From Lachnospiraceae bacterium (lineage in GTDB: Bacteria; Bacillota; Clostridia; Lachnospirales; Lachnospiraceae): a DNA stretch of 64,000 nt. Shown here piece after piece: positions 1 through 8,108 of the stretch (the stretch's first letter is position 1; each line of letters starts with the position of its first letter). A program made the translations under genes and the position numbers. Under the pieces are notes generated by a model. It saw only the letters and a list, made by a program, of their open reading frames with translations. It was not told the origin of the DNA and did no database searches. Location: assembly GCA_028693165.1 (NCBI GenBank), contig JAQUVX010000012.1:40355-104354 (forward strand), in the 5' to 3' direction.

Positions 1-153
1 CTGGTGGTGATCCGCTTCCGGCCAACAGGTATCTTGGGCTGGTATATGCACAGCAATGTGAAAAAAATGATTGACGAAAAGATTCTCAAAAAGCCTTCGT
101 CAGAGGTTTTGGAAGAGGTTGAAACACTGGAATACCAGAGAGAGGAGGCATAG
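1..153 (+). CDS. branched-chain amino acid ABC transporter permease (LivM-like), C-terminal end only
   Basis: The window opens inside an open frame that ends with TAG at 151-153. The visible 50 residues begin with a hydrophobic stretch running into FRPTGILG, the motif that closes the last membrane segment of LivM/LivH-type permeases, followed by a charged cytoplasmic tail. Two ATPase genes of the same transporter class start 2 bases later, so the operon context supports the call. The beginning of the gene and most membrane segments lie outside the window, so LivM versus LivH rests on gene order and the FRPTGILG tail. Confidence 0.75.
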   Translation: MVVIRFRPTGILGWYMHSNVKKMIDEKILKKPSSEVLEEVETLEYQREEA

Positions 154-155
154 CC

Positions 156-905
156 ATGGCAGAAGTTCCGATGCTTGAGGTACAGAATATTACAAAGCGT
201 TTTAAAGGTCTGACGGCTGTCAAAAATGTCTCGTTCTCCATCAAACAGGGGGGAATCACCGGCATGATCGGGCCAAACGGCGCGGGCAAGTCGACCACCT
301 TCAATATGATCTGCGGCTACTATCCGCCCACGGAGGGCAAGATTTTCTACAAGGGCGAGGATATCACGGAAAAGAAGGCATTCGAGTATACCAACATGAA
401 GATTGCCCGGACCTTCCAGATCATGAAACCATTGAAAAATTTAAGTGTCCTTGACAATGTCATCGCATCTTCCTATTTCGGTCATGCCGGAGCGAAAAAT
501 GCGAAAGAGGCGCGGGAACGGGCGATGGATGTACTGCAGTTTACCGGCCTGTTTGAGAAACGCCACGTGCTGTCCAAGGACATGGGCACCCCGGACCAGA
601 AGCGTCTGGAGATGGCGCGGGCACTGGCGACGAAACCGGAAATGCTGTTTCTCGATGAGAACATGGCGGGCTTAAATCCGGCAGAGACGGAGGAAGCCAT
701 CCACCTGATCCGCAAGATCAATGAATCCGGTGTGACCATCCTTCTGATCGAGCACATTATGCAGGCGGTGGTGAGTCTGTGTGAGGAGGTTATCGTGCTC
801 CACCACGGAGAGAAGATCGCCGAGGGTACGCCGGAACAGGTGATGAATGACCCTTATGTTATGGAAGTATATCTGGGGATGAAGAAGGAGGACGCACATG
901 CTTAA
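156..905 (+). CDS. livG: branched-chain amino acid-type ABC transporter ATP-binding protein (LivG-like)
   Basis: This ATPase should power import by the Liv-type permease encoded just upstream, on the cytoplasmic face. The 249 residues show Walker A (GPNGAGKST, about residues 39-47), a LivG-like Q-loop region (ARTFQ) and the LivG-type ending EGTPEQV...VYLG. The ABC signature is unusual: where LivG normally has LSYG before the Gln, this protein has MGTPDQKRLEMARAL. Walker B ends FLDEN rather than LDEP, and the catalytic Glu is kept. ATG at 156 follows GAGAGGAGG. The last 8 bases overlap the next ATPase gene, so the two are translationally coupled. Confidence 0.9.
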   Translation: MAEVPMLEVQNITKRFKGLTAVKNVSFSIKQGGITGMIGPNGAGKSTTFNMICGYYPPTEGKIFYKGEDITEKKAFEYTNMKIARTFQIMKPLKNLSVLDNVIASSYFGHAGAKNAKEARERAMDVLQFTGLFEKRHVLSKDMGTPDQKRLEMARALATKPEMLFLDENMAGLNPAETEEAIHLIRKINESGVTILLIEHIMQAVVSLCEEVIVLHHGEKIAEGTPEQVMNDPYVMEVYLGMKKEDAHA

Positions 906-1605
906 AGTCGAAGGATTGAATGCAGGGTATGGCTCCGTCAACATCCTGTGGGATATCGGATTTACGCTGAATGACGGGGAGATCGTTGCGATTCTGGGCT
1001 CCAATGGCGCGGGAAAGACCACCATGGTGCGTGCGATTACCGGTATGTTAAAGCCCGCTTCCGGATCGGTTCTGTTTAACGGCGAGGAGATGGCGAAGAA
1101 GAATTCCCGCATGATTTTAAACAGCGGCATCGTTCAGGTTCCGGAGGGGCGGCAGTTGTTTACGGATATGACAGTTCTGGAAAATCTGCAGATGGGGGCC
1201 TTTAACAAGGAGACCAAAGCGCATTTTCAGGAGAATTTAAAGAAGTCCTACCAGTGGTTTCCGAAGCTGGAGGAGCGGTCGAAGCAGGCCGCGGGGACAT
1301 TGTCCGGCGGAGAACAGCAGATGGTGGCGGTGGCGCGTGCGCTGATCGGCGAGCCGAAGCTGCTGATTCTGGATGAGCCGTCGCTGGGTCTGGCACCGAA
1401 TATCGTGGATGATATCTTAAACGTGGCTTCCACGCTGGCAAAAAATGACGGGATCTCGGTTCTTTTGGTTGAGCAGGATATCACGAAGGCGCTGGCCTCC
1501 GCGGATCGTGGGTACGTCATTGAGAACGGCCGCATTGCGCTGGAGGGTACGGCCGCGGAGTTACAGACCAATGAACACGTCAAGAAAGCATATCTTGGCA
1601 TCTAA
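898..1605 (+). CDS. livF: branched-chain amino acid-type ABC transporter ATP-binding protein (LivF-like)
   Basis: This is the second ATPase subunit of the Liv-type importer, expected to pair with LivG. The 235 residues have a normal set of motifs: Walker A GSNGAGKTT near residue 35, the LivF-type VPEGRQLFTDMTVLENL, the full signature LSGGEQQM, Walker B LLILDEPSLGLAP and a switch His region (LLVEQD). Length matches the family. The start at 898 lies inside the 3' end of livG behind AAGGAGGACGC. Because this partner has a canonical signature and LivG does not, the two ATP sites of the heterodimer may be unequal. This is inferred from sequence only. Confidence 0.93.
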   Translation: MLKVEGLNAGYGSVNILWDIGFTLNDGEIVAILGSNGAGKTTMVRAITGMLKPASGSVLFNGEEMAKKNSRMILNSGIVQVPEGRQLFTDMTVLENLQMGAFNKETKAHFQENLKKSYQWFPKLEERSKQAAGTLSGGEQQMVAVARALIGEPKLLILDEPSLGLAPNIVDDILNVASTLAKNDGISVLLVEQDITKALASADRGYVIENGRIALEGTAAELQTNEHVKKAYLGI

Positions 1606-1627
1606 GGATTCTATTACATTTCAATGC

Positions 1628-1686
1628 ATTTCAACACCGTCAGCAGTTCGGTGTGAAATAGAGAGATTTCCGGGAACACCGGAAAT
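1628..1686 (+). promoter_or_regulatory. two consecutive intergenic hairpins between livF and the substrate-binder gene
   Basis: The first stem pairs bases 1628-1639 with 1649-1659 (ATTTCAACACCG against CGGTGTGAAAT). The second is a perfect 8-bp stem, ATTTCCGG at 1666-1673 and CCGGAAAT at 1679-1686, with a 5-base loop. Neither is followed by a T-run. They probably act as mRNA processing or stabilising hairpins that set the binder apart from the ATPase genes, a common arrangement in importer operons, rather than as terminators. Confidence 0.6.
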
Positions 1687-1706
1687 ACTTAAAAAGGAGG
1701 AACAAT

Positions 1707-3086
1707 ATGAAATTGAAAAAAATCACTTCTATTCTGTGTGTTGCGGCGATGGCGATCTCCATGCTGTCGGGATGTTCGGGCGGTGCGAGTACCGCAGCTA
1801 CGACTGCAGCAGCAACCGCAGCGGCAACCGAGGCAGCAAAAGAGTCTGCAGCAGAGGCAGTAACGCAGGCGGCAGAGGCCGCAGCGAAAGCAGAGCCGGG
1901 TGCAGCCCTGACCGGTGAGCCGATCAAGATCGGAACCATCTATGCAATGTCCGGCGGTGCAGCAGCAATCGGCACCAACATCCTGCGCGGTATTGATTTC
2001 GCAGTAGCAGAAATCAACGCAGCAGGCGGTATTGACGGACGTCCGCTGGAAGTTGTACGCGGCGACCATGCCGGAGATGCCGCAACAGGCAGATCTGAGG
2101 CAGAGCGTCTGATTTCACAGGAAAAAGTTGACGTTATGATGGGCTGCCATATGTCCGTTGTAACCGAAGTTGTCGCACAGGTATGCCAGCAGAATGGCGT
2201 TCCGATGATCACCGCAATCTCCACACTGGACAGACTGTCCAACGAAGAGCATAAGGATATGGACTATTTCTTCCGTCTGTGCCCGCTGAACTCCGTATAT
2301 GTAGAGAATATGCTGATGTATCTGAAGGATTCCGCAGAGCAGACCGGCGAGGAGATCAAGACCGTAGCGATCTTCACCGACAAGGCAGCCATCGGTCAGG
2401 AATTGATCCGCTGCGTAGATCTGTTCAAGGATAAATATGGAATCGAGCTGGTTGCAACCGTTGACTACACCAGCAATGCAACCGATTTAAGCGCACAGGT
2501 TCTGGCACTGAAGCAGGCTGATCCGGATGCCATTCTCTGTGACTCCTACATCGGCGATGCAACTCTGTTCATTCAGACTCTGAAGGATCAGAACTACAGC
2601 CCGAAGATGATCGTTGCAAAAGCAAACGGCTTTACCGATCCGTCCTTCATCACCAACCTTGGCGCAATCTGCAACGGCGTTGCTTCTGTTGTAGAGTTCA
2701 ACCCGGATCTGGTAAATGGTGTTGAGATCAATAAAGAGTTCAAGGCTGAGTTCGGCGTTGACATGAATGGTCACTCCGCAGAGTCCTACACCGTAGTATG
2801 GCTGTTCAAGACTGCAATCGAGGCAGCCGGAAGCACCGACGGCGAGGCTGTGAAGAAGGCTCTGACCGAGCTGGATGTCAAGGGCGAGTTCCCTGGCGGC
2901 CGCAAGATTATCCTGCCGTATGACGAGATCAAGTTTGAGAACTACGATCTGGCCGGCGAGCAGCATTACAGAGACAACACTTCTGCATCGGTAGCAATCG
3001 CACAGATTCAGGATGGAAAATGGAACACCGTATGGCCATTCAGCTTCACCGAGACCAAGATTGCCTACCCGGCTCCATTGCAGTAA
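1707..3086 (+). CDS. branched-chain amino acid-type ABC transporter substrate-binding lipoprotein
   Basis: The product captures the ligand outside the membrane and hands it to the Liv-type permease. It is 459 residues long with a lipoprotein signal (KK, hydrophobic core, lipobox LSGC near residue 23), then an Ala/Thr/Glu-rich linker to about residue 67, then a periplasmic-binding-protein fold type I domain of the LivJ/Peripla_BP_6 kind starting at GEPIKIGTIYAMSG. The ATG at 1707 follows AAAAAGGAGG. It is the last gene of the operon and is followed by a terminator at 3143. A paralogue with nearly the same domain lies at 4143. The ligand cannot be read from sequence, and an amino acid is only the family expectation. 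Confidence 0.92.
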   Translation: MKLKKITSILCVAAMAISMLSGCSGGASTAATTAAATAAATEAAKESAAEAVTQAAEAAAKAEPGAALTGEPIKIGTIYAMSGGAAAIGTNILRGIDFAVAEINAAGGIDGRPLEVVRGDHAGDAATGRSEAERLISQEKVDVMMGCHMSVVTEVVAQVCQQNGVPMITAISTLDRLSNEEHKDMDYFFRLCPLNSVYVENMLMYLKDSAEQTGEEIKTVAIFTDKAAIGQELIRCVDLFKDKYGIELVATVDYTSNATDLSAQVLALKQADPDAILCDSYIGDATLFIQTLKDQNYSPKMIVAKANGFTDPSFITNLGAICNGVASVVEFNPDLVNGVEINKEFKAEFGVDMNGHSAESYTVVWLFKTAIEAAGSTDGEAVKKALTELDVKGEFPGGRKIILPYDEIKFENYDLAGEQHYRDNTSASVAIAQIQDGKWNTVWPFSFTETKIAYPAPLQ

Positions 3087-3142
3087 AGAGAAGCTTGTAT
3101 TTGTTTTGGGGGTATAGAGGAAGATTAACTGCTGAGAGAGTT

Positions 3143-3167
3143 GGCCTGCCGCGGGTTGTGGCAGGCC
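3143..3167 (+). terminator. rho-independent terminator of the Liv-type operon
   Basis: Perfect 8-bp stem GGCCTGCC (3143-3150) and GGCAGGCC (3160-3167) with a 9-base loop, followed by a T-rich stretch (GATTTTCTG then TTTTTT at about 3181). It sits 56 bases after the binder stop codon. Confidence 0.75.
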
Positions 3168-3297
3168 GATTTTCTGCGTGTTTTTTGGCGGGGGGGGATG
3201 CTCTGGCGGGGGTTTTTGGCGGGGGTCTGGCGGGGATTTTGGATAACTGCTGGCCAATAATTTGAAAATTTGTCCAGAGATCGATGCTTGATGTTGC

Positions 3298-3620
3298 GAT
3301 CATCTTGGATTATCTTGGATCATCGTGGATCATCCTGACGTTTGGACAATTGCTGGTCGACAACTTAACAATTGTCCAAACATTGATGCGTTTCCAGTGA
3401 CAACCTTGGCGTTTGGATAATTATCAAATCAAAATAGCTGTAATTGTCCAAGTATTGCGGAATTCGCGGGCAGGAATACATATCAAGACCGTAAAATTGT
3501 CCAAAACCTTGTATTTCCGATATTATGAGTGCTCACATTGGGTAACCGCGCATAGCCGGACGGTAGAATTGTCCAAAATAGTTGTGGCGGAACCCATTCT
3601 TGAACTCAGACATTGTGTTT
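3298..3620 (+). repeat. TTGTCCAA repeat element, copy 1 (with four 10-bp tandem units)
   Basis: No convincing gene lies between 3087 and 4142. Copy 1 begins with four 10-bp units (GATCATCTTG, GATTATCTTG, GATCATCGTG, GATCATCCTG; 3298-3337), then a perfect 12-bp inverted repeat TTTGGACAATTG (3341-3352) and CAATTGTCCAAA (3369-3380). Three more AATTGTCCAA boxes follow near 3442, 3494 and 3567. Copy 2 lies exactly 405 bases downstream for about 250 bases without an insertion or deletion. A third copy is at 32664. An open frame from TTG 3413 runs through the core and is partly conserved in copy 3, so a decayed small gene cannot be excluded. Confidence 0.8.
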
Positions 3621-3700
3621 GGACATTGTGCTCGGATATGGTATTCAGATATAGTATTCAGGATGCAAAAGCTATCTCCAAGCATCAAGGCTTTTCCTGT

Positions 3701-4024
3701 GATCATCTTTGATAATCCTGATGTTTGAGGAATATCTGGTCAACATCTGGCTAACTTTTGGTCAATAACTTGAAAATTGTCCAAACGTCGATGCCTTATC
3801 GGTGACAACCTTGGCGTTTGGATAATTATCAAATGAAACTGGCCGTAATTGTCCAAGAATTGCTGGATTCGTGGGCAGAAATACATATCAAGACCGTAAA
3901 ATTGTCCAAAACCTCGTATTTTTGATATTATGAGTGCGTACATTGGGTAACCGCGCATAGCCAGACGGTAGAATTGTCCAAAACATTTGTGGCAGAACCC
4001 ATTCTTAAACACAGACATTGCGTT
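3701..4024 (+). repeat. TTGTCCAA repeat element, copy 2
   Basis: Direct repeat of copy 1: bases 3774-4024 match 3369-3620 at a constant offset of 405. It starts with only two of the 10-bp units (GATCATCTTT, GATAATCCTG; 3701-3720), so unit number differs between copies. AATTGTCCAA boxes recur near 3776, 3847, 3899 and 3972. The reading frame open in copies 1 and 3 meets a TGA near 3920 here. The element ends about 40 bases before the promoter of the second binder gene. Confidence 0.8.
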
Positions 4025-4062
4025 CAGGATGAAAAAGGTGTAGATTTCCCGGGTGCTTTTCC

Positions 4063-4070
4063 TGTATAAT
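4063..4070 (+). promoter_or_regulatory. extended -10 promoter candidate for the second binder gene
   Basis: TGTATAAT (TATAAT at 4065-4070 with the TG of an extended -10) lies 73 bases before the ATG at 4143. No good -35 is visible 17 bases upstream, where the sequence is AGATTT, so an extended -10 or activator-dependent promoter is likely. Confidence 0.5.
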
Positions 4071-4142
4071 CATAGGTAGTACCATAGGTGGGGAACGTGA
4101 GAGAATTTGGGGTGTTACAGCGAGTCGGGAGGTGGGGATGAT

Positions 4143-5603
4143 ATGAGAAATGTTAGAAGAAGGAAATGGATCACGGCGGCAGTGTTTGGCAGTGCGGTGG
4201 TGATTTGCTTGACATTGGTGGCGTGCAGTGCCGGCGGTGCGGGGAAAGAAGTGTCCGGGGCGACAGGAGCGGGCTCAGCCGGAACCAGATTACCAGCAAC
4301 CATAACGCCAAGAACCGGATCACTCAAAGAAAAAAATCCGCAGTCGGACAATGCAGAAGCGCCACCAGTGCCACAAGCACCCGGAGTGCCACAAGCACCC
4401 GAAGCACCACAAGTGCCACAAACGCCACTGGCGCTCACGGGGGAGCCAATCCGCATCGGTGCCATCTACGCGCTCAGCGGAAACAATGCTGCGATCGGCA
4501 CCAATATTCTGCGGGGCATTGATTTTGCGGCGGAGGATATCAACCAGGCGGGTGGGGTCGGCGGGCGGCCGATTGAGATCATCCGCGGCGATACTCAGGG
4601 GGATGCGGAGGTGGCCCGTGCAGAGGCAAAGCGCCTGATCACGCATGAGAAGGTGCAGGCCATCGTGGGCTGTCACCAGAGCACCTTGACGGAGATTGTT
4701 TCCAATGTGTGCGAGGAGTATAAGATCCCGATGATTACGGCCATTTCTACGGTCGACAGCATTTCCACCCATAACAATGATTATTTCTTTCGCCTGTGTC
4801 CCATGAATTCGCTGTATCTGGAGGATATGTTCCTGTACATGAAAGAGCAGAAGGAGCAGACAGGGAAGGCAGTCCGGACCATTGCCGTTTTTGCCGACAA
4901 CAGTATGATCGGGCAGGAGGCGATCCGCTGTGCGCGGATCTATGCGCCGCGCTATGGAATGGAGATCGTGAAGGAAATTCAGTATCGACAGGGCGTGGCG
5001 GATCTGACGAAAGAGATTTTGGAACTGAAGGAAGCGGATGCAGACGTGGTTCTGGCTGAGAGCTATGTCGCGGATGCCAGCCTGCTGATGAAGACCATGA
5101 AGGAACAGAATTATCAGCCGCCGATGCTGATCGCCAAGGCAAACGGTTTTGCCGACCCCAGCTTTATTCCCGCGACGAAGGGGATGTCGGAAGGCGTCAC
5201 TTCGGTTGTTGAGTGGAACCCGGATATGACGAAGGGACAGGAGGTCAACAGGCGGTTCAAGGAGATTTTTGGTGTTGACATGAATGGACATTCGGCGGAG
5301 GCCTACACCGCGATCTGGACATTTAAGACGGCGTTTGAGCAGGCCAGGACGGATGACGGCGAGGCGGTGAAGGATGCACTGGCGGCGATCGACATTCGGG
5401 ACGCATTCCCGGGCGGGCCGGAGATCATCCTTCCCTATGGCCGCATCAAGTTTGAGGACTATGAATTTGACGGAGTCCGGCACTATAACAACAATATTTA
5501 CGCATCGGTAGCCATCGCTCAGATCCAGGATGGCGAATATAGAACGGTGTGGCCGTTTGAATATTCGAATCAGAAGATTGTATATCCGGGCGGGAAGCCT
5601 TGA
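4143..5603 (+). CDS. second branched-chain amino acid-type substrate-binding lipoprotein (paralogue)
   Basis: A 486-residue binding lipoprotein, clearly paralogous to the one at 1707: both share GEPI(K/R)IG(T/A)IYA(M/L)SG, ILRGIDFA, the FPGG(R/P)(K/E)IILPY stretch and the ending VWPF. I chose ATG 4143 over an upstream TTG because GGGAGGTGGGG precedes it at good spacing and the protein then starts MRNVRRRKW, a proper lipoprotein signal with lipobox LVAC. A Pro/Gln-rich linker of short repeats (PQAPGVPQAPEAPQVPQ) spans roughly residues 75-97. It has its own promoter and no transport genes beside it, so it may feed the upstream Liv-type permease with a different ligand or serve as a sensor. Confidence 0.9.
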   Translation: MRNVRRRKWITAAVFGSAVVICLTLVACSAGGAGKEVSGATGAGSAGTRLPATITPRTGSLKEKNPQSDNAEAPPVPQAPGVPQAPEAPQVPQTPLALTGEPIRIGAIYALSGNNAAIGTNILRGIDFAAEDINQAGGVGGRPIEIIRGDTQGDAEVARAEAKRLITHEKVQAIVGCHQSTLTEIVSNVCEEYKIPMITAISTVDSISTHNNDYFFRLCPMNSLYLEDMFLYMKEQKEQTGKAVRTIAVFADNSMIGQEAIRCARIYAPRYGMEIVKEIQYRQGVADLTKEILELKEADADVVLAESYVADASLLMKTMKEQNYQPPMLIAKANGFADPSFIPATKGMSEGVTSVVEWNPDMTKGQEVNRRFKEIFGVDMNGHSAEAYTAIWTFKTAFEQARTDDGEAVKDALAAIDIRDAFPGGPEIILPYGRIKFEDYEFDGVRHYNNNIYASVAIAQIQDGEYRTVWPFEYSNQKIVYPGGKP

Positions 5604-5661
5604 CAAAGCCGCACGGCAGAAACCTGGAATCTGCGGTCGGTTGTAAGCCGCACGAACAAAT

Positions 5662-7008
5662 TTACAGCAGCGCCATCTGCTTCCGATAACAATACCGCAG
5701 GTACGCAATCTCCGCCACCGCTGTGATGCTCCAGGAAAAGATGTAGAGCAGATACAGGGACAGGATCGTGCCAAAGTAGGCGAATATGGTGTACACCCAG
5801 ACCACGCGGAAGACGCAGGAGCCGAGGATCACGATGACGGTTGGAACCAGGCTTTTGCCGAGGCCGCGGGAGGCGGCGATGGAGCAGTCCATGAAGGCGG
5901 AAAAGGCGTAGGAAAGGCCCATGACTACAAGGCGGTTCCGGCCCGCTTCGACCACGGCCGGATCGCCGGTAAAGAGCGATAAAAACGGACGGCCGAAGAG
6001 CACCAGCGTCAGTCCTAGCACCGCGCCGAAGCCGAAGGAGTAGGCGAGGCTGACCAGATAGCTCTTTAAGACGCGGTCCTTTTTGCCGGCGCCGAAGTTC
6101 TGCCCCATGAAGCTGGAGCAGGCGGTATAAAATGCGGCCATGACATCGTAGACGAGGGCATCTGCGTTGGCTGCGGCGGCATTGCCTGCCACGACGGTGG
6201 CATCGAAGGTATTGACGCCCATCTGGATAAACAGGTTTGCTGTCTGGAAGATCGCGTTCTGGATTCCTGCGGGGATTCCGACGGCGAGAATCCGGGCAGC
6301 TTTATCTTTGGTCAGATGCAGGGCGGAGAACCGCAGCGCATAGAGCGAGTCGCTCCGAAACAGGAAATTCAGGATCAGACCGGCGGACAGGTACTGGGAG
6401 ATGATGCTTGCCATCGCGACACCTGCCACACCGAGGCCGCAGACAATCACAAAGATCAAGTTCAGCACGATGTTAAGAATACCGGCGGTCAGCAGGTAGT
6501 ACAGCGGCCGCTTGGTATCGCCGACGGCGCTTAAGACACCGTTGCCGAAATTGTAGATGGCAAGTGCCGGCATTCCCATAAAATAAATCCGCAGGTACAG
6601 GGAAGCGCCGCCGATCAGCTCCGACTTGGTGTGCAGAAATTCCAGCAGTGAGCGGGTCAGAAGCTGCCCAGCGGCCAGGGAGATCAGCCCGACTAAGACA
6701 CAGAGAATGAGGGAGGAGTGAACCATCTCACGAACCTCCCTTTCTTTTTTTGCTCCGAAATACTGAGCAGTCAGGACATTGACACCATTTCCCATACCGA
6801 TCTGAATGCCGGTAAACAACACAATCAGTGTCGTGGTGGAGCCCACCGCGCCCAGAGCGGCAGCACCGGAAAACCGTCCGACGACGGCGATGTCGGTCAT
6901 ATTAAACAAAACCTGCAGCAGGTTTGAAATCATCAGCGGAATGCTGAAAAACAAAATTTGTGTGCCAAGAGAACCGGTGGTCAGGTCCTTTGAATGCTGT
7001 CTGATCAT
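5662..7008 (-). CDS. MATE family multidrug/drug-sodium antiporter
   Basis: A 448-residue integral membrane protein of the MATE (MatE) family, which expels cationic drugs or metabolites using a sodium or proton gradient. It has about 12 hydrophobic segments and the family arrangement of two homologous halves (PLMISNLLQVLFNMTDIAVVG early in the first half; IPAGIQNAIFQTANLFIQ in the second). It starts MIRQHSKDLTTGSLG behind AAAGGAAG on the minus strand. It is convergent with the binder gene and divergent from the PTS operon. Substrate is not predictable. Confidence 0.92.
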   Translation of the reverse strand: MIRQHSKDLTTGSLGTQILFFSIPLMISNLLQVLFNMTDIAVVGRFSGAAALGAVGSTTTLIVLFTGIQIGMGNGVNVLTAQYFGAKKEREVREMVHSSLILCVLVGLISLAAGQLLTRSLLEFLHTKSELIGGASLYLRIYFMGMPALAIYNFGNGVLSAVGDTKRPLYYLLTAGILNIVLNLIFVIVCGLGVAGVAMASIISQYLSAGLILNFLFRSDSLYALRFSALHLTKDKAARILAVGIPAGIQNAIFQTANLFIQMGVNTFDATVVAGNAAAANADALVYDVMAAFYTACSSFMGQNFGAGKKDRVLKSYLVSLAYSFGFGAVLGLTLVLFGRPFLSLFTGDPAVVEAGRNRLVVMGLSYAFSAFMDCSIAASRGLGKSLVPTVIVILGSCVFRVVWVYTIFAYFGTILSLYLLYIFSWSITAVAEIAYLRYCYRKQMALL

Positions 7009-7169
7009 GGGAAACTTCCTTTTCTTAAGTATAATTTAAATCTTTGCCTATCACAGTATAGTACGGAAAAAGATTCTTAGCAAGCGGAGAATAAAAGCAG
7101 GTCAGAGAAAGCTCTGTACAGGCATAAAATGAAATATAGTTACATAAAATAAAATATTTAAAATATATA

Positions 7170-7217
7170 TTGTAATTTCATTACATTAGTGATAAGATAC
7201 ATATATAAGCGCTTGTG
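7170..7217 (+). promoter_or_regulatory. PTS/MurQ operon promoter with overlapping palindrome and cre-like site
   Basis: A -35 TTGTAA (7170-7175) and -10 TAAGAT (7193-7198) are 17 bases apart. A perfect palindrome TGTAAT-TTC-ATTACA (7171-7185) overlaps the -35 and is a plausible operator for the RpiR-type regulator encoded in the operon. Just downstream, TATAAGCGCTTGTG (7204-7217) resembles a CcpA catabolite-response element. The two sites together would give substrate induction and glucose repression. This is inferred from sequence similarity only. Confidence 0.5.
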
Positions 7218-7301
7218 TCAAGAGATTATATACAAAATGCCCGCAGGAACGGTACCCCTGGGGACAAAACCATGTGAGAATGAGAGAGAAGGAGGCAAAT
7301 T

Positions 7302-8108
7302 ATGCAAGAAGTTTCTATGCTGATTGTCGTGTTACTGATCCTGTATACCATCATTGCCGTGATCGATCAGATTTCGATTCAATGTGGCCTTTATACGCCA
7401 TTATTTGCGGCGGTAATTACAGGAGCATTATTGGGGGATTTACAGACGGGGCTTGTGATTGGTGCAACCTTGCAGCTGATGACACTGGGGGTTGCCACCT
7501 ATGGAGGAGCGACGGTTCCTGATTACTTATCCGGTGCGATTATGGGAACCACCTATGCGATCATTTCCGGGCAGGGTGCGGAATATGGAATTGCACTCGC
7601 GATCCCGATCGGACTTTTGCTGACCCAGATGGATATCCTCGGAAGAATGAGCAACTCCTTCTTCCAGCACTACGCGGACCGTTGTGCGGAGCGCGGCGAT
7701 TATAAGGGCGTGGAGCGGGCAAATCTGCTTGGTATTCTGCCGTGGACGCTGTCCCGCGTGATTCCGGTTGCGCTGGGCCTGTGCTTTGGCGAAGCAGTTG
7801 TTACCAGCGTGAATGCGATTATCCCGGCATGGTTCATGACCGGTTTAAAGACTGCCGGTGCGATTCTTCCTGCCATGGGTATGGCGATCCTGATGCGTTA
7901 TCTTCCGATTAAGAAATATTATGCGTACTTTATTATTGGATTTGTCCTGATTGCATACGGCGGGGCGTCCTTCACGGTTATGGCGGCGGCGCTGGTCGGT
8001 TTTGCACTGGCGGCAATGCACCTTGCAAGATCCAAAGAGCGCGTGGCTGTGCAGGCTGACGGAAGTGCTGCAGCACATGACGATGAGGAGGTAGAGATTG
8101 ATGGCTAA
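7302..8108 (+). CDS. mannose-family PTS permease subunit IIC
   Basis: A 268-residue membrane subunit of a mannose/fructose/sorbose-family phosphotransferase system, forming the sugar channel with IID. It is rich in membrane helices and carries the family stretch GALLGDLQTGLVIGATLQLMTLG followed by GGATVPDYLSGAIMGT. The C-terminus is a short acidic cytoplasmic tail. ATG 7302 follows GGAGGC. Its last 8 bases overlap the IID gene. It is the first gene of a run that continues with IID, IIA, IIB, an RpiR regulator and MurQ. Confidence 0.93.
   Translation: MQEVSMLIVVLLILYTIIAVIDQISIQCGLYTPLFAAVITGALLGDLQTGLVIGATLQLMTLGVATYGGATVPDYLSGAIMGTTYAIISGQGAEYGIALAIPIGLLLTQMDILGRMSNSFFQHYADRCAERGDYKGVERANLLGILPWTLSRVIPVALGLCFGEAVVTSVNAIIPAWFMTGLKTAGAILPAMGMAILMRYLPIKKYYAYFIIGFVLIAYGGASFTVMAAALVGFALAAMHLARSKERVAVQADGSAAAHDDEEVEIDG

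Noticed and set aside
3298-4024. Possible CRISPR array
   Set aside because: The recurring TTGTCCAA boxes are short, differ in spacing and have no unique spacers of equal length; no cas genes are present.
3087-4142. Protein-coding gene in the repeat region
   Set aside because: The one frame shared by copies 1 and 3 is stopped in copy 2, starts with TTG without a ribosome binding site, and overlaps the inverted repeats, so I list the region as repeat only.
4320-5774. 484-codon open frame on the minus strand
   Set aside because: It lies opposite the second binder gene, is Arg/Leu/His-rich with no domain, and arises from the codon pattern of the real gene.
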